Both the position numbers and the translations under genes were made by a program. 64,000 nt of DNA. Source: Ephydatia muelleri (lineage: Eukaryota; Porifera; Demospongiae; Spongillida; Spongillidae). Location: positions 7,829,528 through 7,893,527 of the forward strand of contig JABACO010000008.1 of NCBI GenBank assembly GCA_013339895.1. Reading direction: 5' to 3'. Shown one piece after another: positions 20,301-28,554 of the stretch; position 1 is the stretch's first letter; every line of letters begins with the position of its first letter. A model generated the notes under the pieces. The model was not told the origin of the DNA, searched no databases, and saw only the letters and a list, made by a program, of their open reading frames with translations.

Positions 20301-22057
20301 AAGAAAAAGACAATTATTATTATTAGTGGGAAAAATCCATCAGTGAAGTAGGATGATGAGAGCACAACGATAACCTAACTGTTATAACATATACAACACA
20401 TGGCAAAATACATCTATGGTGGAGGAGTATTCTAGAGAGGATAGCTGTTGAGTAATTATTCAAGATTTGGAGCAGGTCTAAGATTAAATTCTAAAGTTGA
20501 GATTGGAGGCATCATACAAGAGCTATGCATGCATGTAATACACTGCATACACCTCAGGGATCTGTTTCTATGGTCACCAATGTGTATGGTACTTGCTGCA
20601 TGTAAAATTCATAACTTTTGCCTAGAGCTACTGCAATGCTTGGAAGTGGTCAGTTTGGTGGGGTCCAAATAGGAATATGGAATGGATCCATAGGAAAGCG
20701 TGAAGTTGCCATCAAGACTCTCAATCCTACAATAACCCAGCCAGATGCTAAGGTCAAGTTTCTGCAGGAAGCAGCCATCATGGCCCAGTTCAGACATCCT
20801 AATGTTATTCTGCTGTATGGCATTGTCCTTGATGGCGAGCCTGTAGGTGATATAATTTGTGTACTTCAATTAGCACAATTCCTTGCATGCAGATAATGCT
20901 TGTGCTGGAGTTGGCCAATAAAAAGGACCTAAGAACACACCTTGGTACAATGAGGCCAGAGTAAGTATGTGGTTGGATAGTTACATGTATGATAACAATG
21001 TATCCCAGACCTGGACAGATGACACAACCTGACATTCCTCTGAGTCTGCTAAACTATTCAAAACAGACAGCAGCAGGAATGAAATATCTTTCTACCAAAT
21101 CATTTGTCCATCGTGACCTTGCTGCAAGAAACATCCTTGTTACAAAGGACTGCATATGCAAGGTCATCTTTACATCATGTAAGCATGATAAAATAGAGCC
21201 TCCAATATTTAACCCTCAGATTGCTGACTTTGGACTGTCACGTGACCTGGCTGATGACACATATTATGTTTCCCATGGAGGATTGGTTCCCATCAAGTGG
21301 ACAGCTCCAGAAGCTATCCACTTCAAGAAGTACTCCACTGCCAGTGATGTGTGGAGCTATGGATGTCTGCTGTATGAGATCTGGAGCATGGGTGTGAAGC
21401 CTTTTGAAGGGAAGAGCAATGCAGAAGTAGGTTGTTGTGTGTAGACACTTGTAGTGTAGTATATTTTGGAGCTATTTCATTTACAGGTTGTTCAAAAGGT
21501 TGATTCAGGCTATAGACTCCCACCACCTCCTGGATGTCCACAGCTGATCTACCATTTGATGATCCAATGCTGGTAAGTCATTTTTGATGTATAATGTCAA
21601 GGTTGGTCCATATTATTGAATACTCTTAAAATGAGAATTCAGTTTTGTGAAACATCAGTCTGTTGGGATATTACTTTGTACTAAAGTATTGATCATTATT
21701 CTATATTCAACCTCTTTATTTTAAATAGGAACAATGTGGGGGCATTAGTCGGATTTAGAGCACATAATTGGTATACAAATTAACTTTTGAAGTGTAATAA
21801 AACAGTAATAATCATGTTAAGCATGCATTTTTGTTTTCCATTTGTTGATATGAAGTTAAAATTGCAGGAACCCGGAAACATATTCTCGTCCATTATTTGG
21901 AGATATTTACCAGTCCTTGTGTCAGAGTGAAGAGCTTGTCCTTGCAATTCCAAGTGATGCCCACCTCATCCACTCCAATGCAGGAATGGTTGGTGCCTCT
22001 CTAGAGGCTGGAGAGAACCTATACATTGAGCTCCAGAAGAGCTATTTGCATGTGTAA
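8251..22057 (+). CDS. Receptor tyrosine kinase, locus A (11 exons)
   Basis: Exons: 8251-8332, 8870-9292, 10034-10168, 14305-14393, 15333-15454, 20626-20842, 20893-20960, 21009-21162, 21220-21426, 21487-21572, 21868-22057. All have GT-AG borders and matching phases, giving 590 residues. Order: signal peptide (1-27), Cys/Asp-rich repeats (about 28-85), Ser/Thr/Pro stalk (to about 168), transmembrane helix (about 170-195) with RKGVLRRKR stop-transfer, Tyr-containing juxtamembrane segment, tyrosine kinase (about 285-555), short tail. Kinase signatures: GSGQFGGV loop, VAIK (Lys314), HRDLAARN (Asp415), DFG (Asp433), WTAPE. It should sit in the plasma membrane and phosphorylate tyrosines after ligand binding; the ligand is unknown. 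Introns 3 and 5 (4.1 and 5.2 kb) are swollen by LINE fragments. It heads a tandem cluster with B, C and D. Exon joins are inferred, without transcript evidence. Confidence 0.88.
8632..8674 (+). repeat. 9-bp tandem repeat in intron 1 of locus A
   Basis: Four to five perfect copies of GTGATAGGT stand in tandem. Probably a simple minisatellite. Confidence 0.9.
8870..9292 (+). CDS. Locus A exon 2: Cys/Asp-rich repeats plus Ser/Thr/Pro stalk
   Basis: 141 codons, phase 1-1. The first half repeats DCNDCSDC-type units, then [13 protein letters not shown]. The second half is a stalk of [14 protein letters not shown]-like repeats, likely extracellular, flexible and O-glycosylated. The correct frame is the Cys frame: it joins in phase to exons 1 and 3, whereas the overlapping Thr-Ala-Met frame does not. 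The acceptor is TTAGTAG, so starts at 8870 or 8873 both keep frame and differ by one residue. Cysteine spacing resembles locus B and D exons although the repeat units differ. Confidence 0.8.
9370..9621. mobile_element. 252-bp foldback MITE, copy 1
   Basis: Arms of about 110 bp form an almost perfect inverted repeat from TGGGACAGTTTCCGCG to CGCGGAAACTGTCCCA, with a loop near 9485-9510. It is flanked by TA on both sides, suggesting a TA target duplication as in Tc1/mariner-type elements. A second copy of identical length lies at 52150-52401. It lies in intron 2 of locus A. It has no coding capacity. Confidence 0.92.
10034..10168 (+). CDS. Locus A exon 3: transmembrane segment
   Basis: 45 codons, phase 1-1. 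[20 protein letters not shown] is a strong transmembrane helix. [11 protein letters not shown] follows as a positively charged cytoplasmic anchor, then a [11 protein letters not shown] linker. Nearly the same exon occurs in loci B (27259-27396) and D (62351-62494), and a diverged one in C. Confidence 0.92.
10603..11079 (-). pseudogene. Merlin/ISXO2-like transposase N-terminal fragment
   Basis: The minus-strand frame contains [19 protein letters not shown] then [17 protein letters not shown]. This is the zinc-ribbon and following RxGSFF signature seen at the start of ISXO2/Merlin-type DDE transposases. The catalytic core is missing. Downstream the frame runs into an inverted repeat (10687-10830), so it was interrupted or truncated. 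A longer Merlin copy is at 46.3-47.35 kb. It lies antisense in intron 3 of locus A. Confidence 0.6.
10687..10830. repeat. Inverted repeat of about 144 bp
   Basis: AATACCGCAACTACACTTCC on the left pairs imperfectly with the right end GGAAGTGTAATTGTGGCATT. CAATCGCCATGTCCAAA pairs with TTTTGGACACGGCGATTG. GCTAGC flanks the central loop of about 20 bp. It looks like a short foldback MITE inside the Merlin fragment. Confidence 0.8.
11761..12432 (+). pseudogene. Reverse transcriptase palm-thumb segment of the LINE-like element
   Basis: This 223-codon open stretch contains the YLDD catalytic box at about residue 24-27, a [15 protein letters not shown] block (template/primer region), and the later conserved ARTTPPS-like [11 protein letters not shown] and [10 protein letters not shown] blocks, ending at [20 protein letters not shown]. 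In active elements RT copies element RNA at the nicked target. The upstream fingers are in another frame, so the protein is broken. It is the longest intact RT piece in the window. Confidence 0.78.
12646..13254 (+). pseudogene. C-terminal zinc-finger and nuclease-like domain of the LINE-like element
   Basis: 202 codons. Visible in order: [10 protein letters not shown] and LGHHAQTWG (a degenerate C-C-H-H/C finger), [75 protein letters not shown]. The pattern E...PAD...D.TVT is compatible with PD-(D/E)XK nucleases, but one likely catalytic Asp (FDVTV in relatives) reads Gly here. At least nine further fragments of this domain occur in the window. Confidence 0.7.
13350..13740 (+). mobile_element. 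LINE-like C-terminal fragment, copy 2
   Basis: Begins in the middle of the nuclease-like domain ([13 protein letters not shown]), continues through [20 protein letters not shown] and [12 protein letters not shown], and ends with the [14 protein letters not shown] helix and an (AAT)n tail at 13806-13836. Typical 5'-truncated retroinsertion. Confidence 0.75.
13806..13837 (+). repeat. (AAT)n 3' tail
   Basis: AATAATAATAATAAATAAAATAAA separates two truncated LINE-like copies and probably is the retroelement tail of copy 2. Confidence 0.8.
13838..14290 (+). mobile_element. LINE-like C-terminal fragment, copy 3
   Basis: Starts at [13 protein letters not shown], continues with [20 protein letters not shown] and [10 protein letters not shown], then an in-frame TAA at 14020-14022 and [29 protein letters not shown]. 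Ends in a short (AAT)n tail at 14268-14282, immediately before the next receptor exon. Confidence 0.75.
14305..14393 (+). CDS. Locus A exon 4: juxtamembrane part 1
   Basis: 29 codons plus split codon, phase 1 to 0, encoding [19 protein letters not shown] and [11 protein letters not shown]. The ATYEPLND tyrosine is conserved in locus B (ATYELLND) and may be a phosphorylation or docking site. The donor is CAA|GTGAGA in both genes. Confidence 0.85.
14394..15332 (+). other. Intron 4 of locus A
   Basis: AT-rich sequence without recognisable coding or repeat content. The last 60 bp (ACTGATCTCATGCTCTCCTACTGCAG) are shared with the corresponding intron of locus B. Confidence 0.7.
15333..15454 (+). 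CDS. Locus A exon 5: juxtamembrane part 2
   Basis: 40 codons, phase 0 to 2: [16 protein letters not shown], then [18 protein letters not shown] and IPRHQIE. It holds five tyrosines. YDYLEED, NPYIIP and ELYVQLE are shared with locus B and would be candidates for SH2-domain docking after autophosphorylation. Confidence 0.9.
15935..16330 (-). mobile_element. LINE-like fragment: pre-RT and RT start
   Basis: Minus strand encodes [23 protein letters not shown], then [19 protein letters not shown] and [14 protein letters not shown]. The latter is the GGPDGLxPQHLKDL block that precedes the RT in this family. It lies inside intron 5 of locus A. Confidence 0.7.
16331..16799. other. Intron 5 sequence, probably decayed LINE
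   Basis: Between two LINE fragments of the same strand. Small open frames have no motifs I can name. Confidence 0.35.
16800..17345 (-). mobile_element. LINE-like fragment: RT tail and linker
   Basis: Minus strand reads [17 protein letters not shown], then [39 protein letters not shown] and [10 protein letters not shown]. These are the post-RT linker sequences of the same family. The insertion starts after an ATT-repeat (17341-17358), as expected for a minus-strand copy with an (AAT)n tail or for an adjacent tail. Confidence 0.7.
17395..17712 (+). mobile_element. SINE-like repeat with (ATT)n end, copy 1
   Basis: Contains the palindrome AGCTATCCTAGAGAGGATAGCT (17445-17466), then GAGATTCAGTCGGCCATAGA and GGTGGCAAGTCT, and ends in (ATT)n at about 17655-17710. 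The same module recurs at 17777-17945 and, truncated, at 20415-20450. No open frame. Sharing of the tail type with the LINE suggests mobilisation by it. Confidence 0.6.
17726..17945 (+). mobile_element. SINE-like repeat with (ATT)n end, copy 2
   Basis: GAGCTATCCTAGAAAGGATAGCTGTGG at 17791 onward, then GAGATTCAGCTGACCATAGA, GGTGGCAAGTCTG and (ATT)n at 17910-17940. It aligns with copy 1 over about 120 bp. Confidence 0.6.
17986..18640 (-). mobile_element. LINE-like C-terminal fragment (minus)
   Basis: Minus strand: [47 protein letters not shown], then in other frames [17 protein letters not shown] and [15 protein letters not shown]. Finger and nuclease-like motifs of the same family are recognisable but frameshifted. 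Intron 5 of locus A. Confidence 0.75.
18790..19400 (-). mobile_element. C-terminal fragment of a second retroelement family
   Basis: Minus strand encodes [89 protein letters not shown] CxCGKxF...DHAMTC finger followed by a D...FDIKVF pair resembles the finger plus nuclease-like tail of the other LINE but with different sequence. I know this pattern from invertebrate retroelement-derived predicted proteins; the clade is not determined. Stops interrupt it. Confidence 0.6.
19620..20310 (-). mobile_element. LINE-like C-terminal fragment (minus), copy with finger remnants
   Basis: From an ATT-rich start at 20306-20320 downward, the minus strand has a degraded finger region, [20 protein letters not shown] (20 residues, about 19985-19925), [49 protein letters not shown] and [14 protein letters not shown]. 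It belongs to the 11.3-13.2 kb family. Frameshifts are present. Confidence 0.75.
20626..22057 (+). CDS. Locus A exons 6-11: tyrosine kinase domain
   Basis: Exons 6-11 split the kinase after the N-lobe (DGEP|), in the hinge (RPE|), before the DFG (CICK|IADFG), after the P+1 region (NAE|) and at QCW|. Complete set of motifs: [26 protein letters not shown] (helix C Glu), [15 protein letters not shown], activation-loop [32 protein letters not shown] at the helix-I turn. HRDLAARN and the WTAPE block show a tyrosine rather than Ser/Thr kinase. The 57-nt intron 21163-21219 is open in frame. Tail after the kinase is about 40 residues, ending [11 protein letters not shown]. Confidence 0.96.
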
Positions 22058-24409
22058 AATGGATTGCTATCAGTTCCACTATTCACTGTAGTTTTTATGT
22101 TGTAGCTGCTTAAATAGTTTGTAACTGTGACAGTGCAGTCACTGGACAGGGTTTTTCTCTGTGTGTGCTCTCTGAAATTAGTGAATATCAAGATTGTATT
22201 GAGCAGCCTGATATTACAATATGCATACATGTAAATATAAATGACTAACGTGTCTATACACTGGTATATATACCTATAACATACATAAAAAAATCTGTCG
22301 TGAATCAAAATTCACGCCATCTAGGGCTCAATATATTGAGCACTAGATCCAGCAATATGTGTGATCAATTCACCCGTCATTTCAAGAAACACAACGGTGA
22401 CATTTTGTCTCACATAAAGACATAAAGAAGATTCAAGTTCTAAATTACAAACAATCATCCCAATTAGAGCTTTTGTAAAATGTTTGGCACCATAGTTTCA
22501 GTTCCCCTCCTTCCCCCTCTCCTTTTATTGTTTGAAAAGGTAGATTGTGACTCTTAGTGTCCCTCTCTGTGAGCTTTAGCTTTTTTGTGCAGGATGCTTA
22601 TGGCGTAATAGGTAGAATCCAAAATCTGCACTGTATGAGGTAGATTCAAGGAGCTTTTGAGTTGCACTTTGCATTTCCAAAATGTATCCCCATATAACAT
22701 TACAGCTCTGGTGAAATATTGTGTGGGACATCGAAGCAGTGGGATGTTCACATATTTTATGCAGAACAAGTGGACAGAACCTATCCACTACCTACATTTT
22801 AATAACACTCTGGCATCTTTTAATGCCTCCAAAATGCATACAGGATGGCTGTAGCATGATTGCCCCATCTCACGGTAATGATTGCATGGAGACCTCTTTT
22901 TCAACTGGGAAATATTTGTAAATAAGTTATCCAGGATCCTTCATGCACTACACACTTGCCCAATTCAAACAGGTGGATCCTGCCAGGTCCTAGGCACACA
23001 CTCGTGAATTAATAATACAAAAGCACGTACATGTAGTGAACCTACATGCATCTGCGAGCTTCAGCTGTTGTTTTGCAGGATGCTTATGGGGACCTTTGTC
23101 GCATGAATAAATTATTTCTTAATTTATTCTGAGCTCTATATCCGCTTGGGAGGTCTCCTGGGCCAGGTACTTCTTCCAACATGGAAACCTGTGGGTTGTT
23201 TGAAAGATAATCTGTGAAATTGCGTGGATGGGCCCCTGTGAGTTTGTGTGGATGGGAACTTAGTGTAGTTTGTACTAATGGAATTATTTACATGTGTGTG
23301 TTGTGGGATATTTGTGTGGGATAAGTAATTGTACTGGCAAAAGATTGATTGCAGCACACATGTAAGTGCACAAATCAATCAATCGATTATACATCTAGCT
23401 AATAATATTTCTGCATAAAAAGTGAAAGTAGAAACACTTGAGGCAGGTTCTTCTTCCCCATCGTAAGACAACAGTGTCTATTATGAACTTGTCTGCATTG
23501 TCCATCTGGTGCATAATAATTCCAACATATTGCTATACCATTACTATTGGCTTGTCAGACATTAATGCCATAGTGCCTTTGCGTCAAGTAATGATGATCT
23601 CTTGTTTCTTGTTATTAAATGTAGCTTTCACATGTATAGAGTTTTAAGCATGCATTGAGTTGTTCACGCAGTAGTCAAAGATGAGTGGAAAGAAGTGAGG
23701 AGGATTTCAATGGTGTACATTTACGCATTCACACGTAAGTTCTAGAGGTCTACAGGAGTATTTGAAGAATACAACAGATGGATATGTTTTGAATTCGATG
23801 CAGCTTTAGCGGAAAATAGAATTACAGTTATCTTCGTGCTTGACCATATATGGAGCGGTAAGCGGAAAGGAAGCAGACCGTTGTGGTCATATAAAAGTAC
23901 TAATTGTGTTGTGTATGGAATTATCGTGTGGTATTGCGGATGATTTTGCAAACCTTCTGGTCCCGTATACACTGTAAGTGTTATCATAAAAACTCCATAT
24001 CGTACTGTGCAACGCTTCAGGGCCATAGCTGATTGATTCATAATTATAAGAACGGTGTATTGGAAGTTAATTATGCGTGATTTGCAATGTTATATATTCT
24101 TAGTGGAGTTGTAGTGCTCACCCCAAGTGTTTTAGCTGTGCAGGAGGAAACTAGTTAACGTCGGCCTCCCCACATGTACGCCACTGTGAATCTACCACTC
24201 ACTAAACGCACCCCATAAGATAATATTGGATGTCCAGTGTCCAAAGGGTTCCCGACCTCATTACATGTAATCAAAAATATTACGTATATTGATGCTGAAT
24301 GCCTGCGATCTATGGCCTAACCCGTCTAAAACGTAACTGGCATAACGACAGCCCAAGCAAGCTACTGCCCTTGACAAAGGAAATCATATACATACTCATC
24401 CTTATTTAT
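22058..24409. other. Region between loci A and B
   Basis: 3' flank of A and upstream of B. No convincing gene. About 22790-22960 resembles the flank downstream of locus B (34660-34760), as expected from tandem duplication. About 23868-24400 is duplicated at 60703-61130 upstream of locus D. Confidence 0.55.
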
Positions 24410-24416
24410 AAAACAG

Positions 24417-24422
24417 GCATAT
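24417..24422 (+). promoter_or_regulatory. TATA-like box of locus B
   Basis: TTATTTATAAAACAGGCAT lies 48 bp before the ATG at 24470. The equivalent position before locus D has TTATTTATAACAGGCAT (61143-61159), so the element is conserved between duplicated promoters. Confidence 0.5.
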
Positions 24423-24469
24423 AACGTGAACATAAATCAACTTCTATCGATACAGTGAAAGAAGCTACG

Positions 24470-24551
24470 ATGGCAACTGGATACACTCGAGATATTCAGA
24501 CGCTACGATTGTTTTGCTTCATGATGGTGCATTTGTGGTGTTTTCATCTAG
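24470..24551 (+). CDS. Locus B exon 1: signal peptide
   Basis: 82 nt, ATG at 24470, MATGYTRDIQTLRLFCF then MMVHLWCFHL, donor G|GTAAGT, phase 1. Same length and phase as locus A exon 1. Confidence 0.85.
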
Positions 24552-24611
24552 GTAAGTGATGCTTTCTGATGGTTGGAGCAGTTACAGCTTTGGCAAAAAG
24601 AGTTAAATCGA

Positions 24612-24714
24612 AACAGTGGCGTAGATGGGGGCCCAGGCTATACAGTGATGCTAGCGCTCTGCCTCCCTCCCCCCTCCCCCTCCCCCCTCCCCCTTTCTCC
24701 CTCTCCTACTGTTG
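24612..24714. mobile_element. Possible small hAT-type MITE
   Basis: Left end CAGTGGCGTAGATGGGGG and right end CCCTCTCCTACTG are loosely inverted with a C-rich interior. Weak: no target duplication was found. Confidence 0.25.
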
Positions 24715-25316
24715 CTAACGCTATGTACGTACATGTACCCACCACGTTTCCACGTAGCTTTATCGGCGTCGCACATTTCTTTAAGATTTAATATCTATAA
24801 CGTCCTGCTTGCATGGACGTCATCCCGGGGATACGTTTGTACACCTAGATGTACAGACACTCAGAATAATACCACTTGTTAACTGTGCACCAGAAATGAA
24901 ATCCGACAGGCATATGCACGTTTACAGCTCTTAGTTCTTTCGAACCAAGTTTTCACTCCGAGGCATGGCAAGTATACGCTAAGCGCGACTGGGGAGCTTC
25001 ACTTTGGTAAACTGGTTATAAGTGTTTAGATGGAACTAGACTTTACCTATTTTAGCCCAGAGCTATAAATGCATGGCAAATGTTTATTTGCTGTCGGATT
25101 TCATTTCTGATACACAGTAACGAAATGGCATATTAATTTGAATTGTCGCACACCCGGATGCATATTGAGAGTCATCATTGGAGTGCCGAACAGTTTACCT
25201 AAGAGAACATCTTATTCACCATCAGTGATTTTATTAGTCTTTGCTTAATAGATTGACACCAGTTTAGAATATCAGGGGCGGTACGCAGGGATTTAGAGTT
25301 AGGGGGTGGGGGGCGC

Positions 25317-25621
25317 CAGTGGCGTATCCAGGATTTCATTCAGCGAGGGGGTGCTTTAAGGGTCAGGCCCCATACGAAAGTGTGTGTGTGTTGTTGTGGG
25401 GGGGGGGGGGGGGGGGAGGAAGAGGAGGCCATTATCTTCAGGTCAGCGATACCTTTGTTTGTAACACAGAAAATATCACATGTACTACTACGTACTACTA
25501 GTGTACTTCGCACGATGCGGCGCGAAAGAACTTAAAATACATGCCGGCAAATGTTAACTTATTGTAATTTTTCTGTCATCCATATTTAGGGGGCGTGCGC
25601 CCTCACCCCCTCCACGTACCC

Positions 25622-25675
<54 letters not shown>

Positions 25676-25685
25676 TCCGCCACTG
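25317..25685. mobile_element. Non-autonomous hAT-like MITE with a poly-C tract
   Basis: Left end CAGTGGCGTATCCAGGATTT and right end CCTAAATCCGCCACTG are imperfect inverted repeats of hAT type. The interior includes G-runs (25391-25414) and a C-run of about 48 at 25623-25671. A second similar left end, CAGGGGCGGTACGCAGGGAT, lies at 25273, suggesting nested insertion. No 8-bp target duplication was recognised. Intron 1 of locus B. Confidence 0.6.
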
Positions 25686-25759
25686 ATAATGAGTAAGGCA
25701 ATCTTCAATATGACATTGATCTTAAGCCTTTTTAGCAAATGAATTTTTTTCCCAAACAG

Positions 25760-26152
25760 GTCACAGTGATTGTTTCTGCTGTAAGTGTGATTACTGCTCC
25801 TCTAACTGCAACCCTCCCCAACATCCATGCTGCTGCTCTACCTGTGACCCTCCATGCAGTTGCCCTAATTGCAACCCTCCATGCAGCTGCCCTAACTGTG
25901 ACCCTCCATGCAGCTGCCCTAACTGTGACCCTCCATGCAGCTGCCCTAACTGCAACCCTCCATGCAGCTGCCCTACCTGTGACTCTCCATGCAGCTGTCC
26001 TAACTGTGAACCTCCATGCTGCTGCGAACCTGCATGCTGTGTATCATCTACTACCTCATTCCACAGCACACCTATCAGCTCACCTACCAGCTCACCTGTC
26101 AACTTACCTACCAGCACACCTATCAACTCACCTACCAGCCATCAAAATTCAT
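25760..26152 (+). CDS. Locus B exon 2: CSCPNCDPP repeats plus Ser/Thr/Pro stalk
   Basis: 131 codons, phase 1-1. Opens GHSDCFCCKCDYCSSNC, then six 27-nt repeats of CSCPNC(D/N)PP, then CCCEPACC, and a stalk of STPISSPTSSPVNLP type. Predicted extracellular. Cys density is about one in three over 75 residues. No named domain fits; spacing could be metal-binding or disulfide-rich. Confidence 0.85.
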
Positions 26153-27258
26153 GTACGTGAGGCATTATATATAGCCACTGATTAGAAGTTTGAAGGTGCT
26201 TTTTAAAGCCAGGTAGGTCATTGTATTGCTTTACTACCAGTGACATATGGATGGAAGTGATTGTGTAAAAGCAATATAATACTAAAATGTGATCATTCCT
26301 TTTTTTCCAATTAAACTGCACCTGTGCAAGCATGCATCTGCTTGAGTGATTGTCTGGTTGGCTATATTTGACTAATGGGAATACAATTATGTGATGCTAG
26401 TTTGCAGCACCATTGTTGTTGCCTTTTCAATTATTTATCGGTGTTGTTTAAAACAAAAAAAGTAAATATAATAATGATGGCTATGAAGTGAGTGGTTCAG
26501 AAACATGCGCAATGAAGGAAAACATTTAGATGTAAAGACCATGGCAATCAGTGCTTCATTTATAGATTCAACTAATTTGACTAGAATTCTCTGTAGCATG
26601 CTAGTTAGTTGTTACATAAGCATAGAAAAGTATTAAATTAGCTATTAGCTAAACCTCAAGCTTAATCAGCTCATTTTCCAGTACATCTACCAGCAATCAA
26701 AGCCCTTGTGTGTGAGATAATTTAGCTACGAATTTTGCAATCCTTTCCATATGTATGGAACTGATTCAATTATTTCGTAGTCATTGATCATCTGTGGTCT
26801 GGCTTCCCTTTAACTGTGTCATCTCTGTCTATTTTATAATTTAAACTGCTCAATTATACATTTGAAGGGTAGTATAAAACACCATTAGCATTGTGGAATA
26901 TAAATGTATCAGATAGTTATTTAGCATCAGATCAGATCAAATTAGACAGTAGAACATACTTTTGCTACCTAGTATTGAAAAGATAACATAATAATGTTAT
27001 TATGAAATTAAAAAATAATTATTAGTTAACTAATACATTAATATGAAGAACTGCAATTTAAAACATAAGCACTACAAATAACTAAAAGTCACAGCAGGCG
27101 TTTGGTGAGACACATCTGGCCAAAATTGCCCTGGCATTCTGCCTCATGAGGGTGAGGCTGAGGCGACTGTTATTTTAAATATATTATTATAATTATAATT
27201 ATTACGAGTAGCAGTTTTGCAACGCATCCACACAGCACTATTTTGTCTCCAAATCCAG

Positions 27259-27396
27259 CTATTATTGCCAGTGTCATTGTCATCATCGCAATTGCTGTGG
27301 CTTCAATTGCTGCAATTGTTATCATCATACTGGTACGTAAAGGTGCACTACGAAGGAAAAGGAGGACACCAACACAGCCTACTACAGATGGCCTGG
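27259..27396 (+). CDS. Locus B exon 3: transmembrane segment
   Basis: 46 codons, phase 1-1. ASVIVIIAIAVASIAAIVII helix followed by LVRKGALRRKRRTPTQPTTD. About 80% identical to locus A exon 3 by eye. Confidence 0.92.
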
Positions 27397-28100
27397 GTGA
27401 GTGATAATGCTAGTGGCTGAAACCATGCACATGTGCATTGACATCTGCTCAGCAAGGTGTCATTGTACATATTATATATTAAATAACCCTTGTTAATTAG
27501 ATTAAAAGATTAATACACCTACAGATCTGAATTGTTATCTAGACTAGCCATCCATTGAGTGCATGCTTACTGATGTAGGCTTCAGCTGTGCTGCAACATA
27601 ACAAAAATCATTCTCACACCATCCTATCATGATCTGCTGCTGTGCATACACTGTAACCTTAACTTATTATTGAAGACTGATTATGAAAATGTTTTGTGTT
27701 ACTTGGTAATCATATTATTATGCTTAATTAACTACGCACTCAACAATGCAACCAAAAGATTGAGGCATGGAGTTTATTAGCATTAAAAAAAGAAATGATA
27801 TAAGGATTTTTTTCTATCTGAATTTGATTACTGGCCTCCATTAGATTTCGAAAACTACTTGCTTAAATCAAAGTGTCTCAAATGCTATAAAAATGTGTCT
27901 ATGTTTTTCAGAGTTCAGTTATCCCAGATCTTGTGTATATGGAGGAGCACTATCCAGCACATACCTGCCGCATGTTAATAGTTAGTCATCATACAAAAGC
28001 ACGACACACACTCATACCTTCAATAATAATTAATAATACTAATAATCATCATCATCAGACACAATCTCCAAGAATTGTTCTGGGTTAAGTGATTAATTTT
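27397..28100 (+). other. Intron 3 of locus B, first part
   Basis: Over about 27400-27780 it is closely similar to the sequence after the locus C transmembrane exon (59796-60185). At 27905 a TTTTTCAG|AGTTCAG acceptor-like site is present, matching 60301 in locus C, where it would open a short terminal exon. In B the frame stays open to about 28036. Whether it is used is unknown. Confidence 0.4.
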
Positions 28101-28109
28101 AGTTGTCAT

Positions 28110-28485
28110 TTTGTGTGTGTTGAGGAGCAGCTGCTCAGGTTTCTGAGATCAGGAATCACACAGTAATGGTAGCAAATGTGTAGGTCTAGGTTGGGTTTGT
28201 ATCCCTTTGGTCGTTGAGACCTATGGTGCGTGGGGTCAAAAGGCTGTGAAGAATTAGGCTCTGTTGGCATCTAGACTGGCAATCTACTGCTCCAAGCCAG
28301 AGTCGGTCATCATACATGACCTATTTTGCAGACTAAACATCTGCCTCATGAGATAGGTGTCCTTGGCCATCCATAGTAGGATTGAGCCCCTATGAGCTAA
28401 CCTGTGTTATTTGCGTGCTATATTATCTTATGTATGTTACTGCTTATTCATAATAATAAAATAAAATAATAATAATAACAGACAT
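28110..28485 (+). mobile_element. LINE-like C-terminal fragment
   Basis: [20 protein letters not shown], an in-frame TAG, then LLASRLAIYCSKPES and LFCRLNICLM, followed by an (AAT)n/(AAAT)n tail near 28452-28485. Same family as 11.3-13.2 kb; 5'-truncated. Confidence 0.7.
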
Positions 28486-28554
28486 AAGTTACACAAAAAA
28501 GTCCTTCATCTGCTCTGCTTAAATTATAAAAAATAATAGTAATAATAACTGCCC

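Noticed and set aside
20609-20869. Minus-strand frames opposite the kinase exons (also 32192-32476, 32782-33102)
   Set aside because: Antisense shadows of strongly conserved kinase coding sequence on the plus strand.
25739-26185. Thr-Leu-His-Ala-Ala repeat protein
   Set aside because: Shadow of locus B exon 2 in another frame; exon phase supports the CSCPNCDPP frame.
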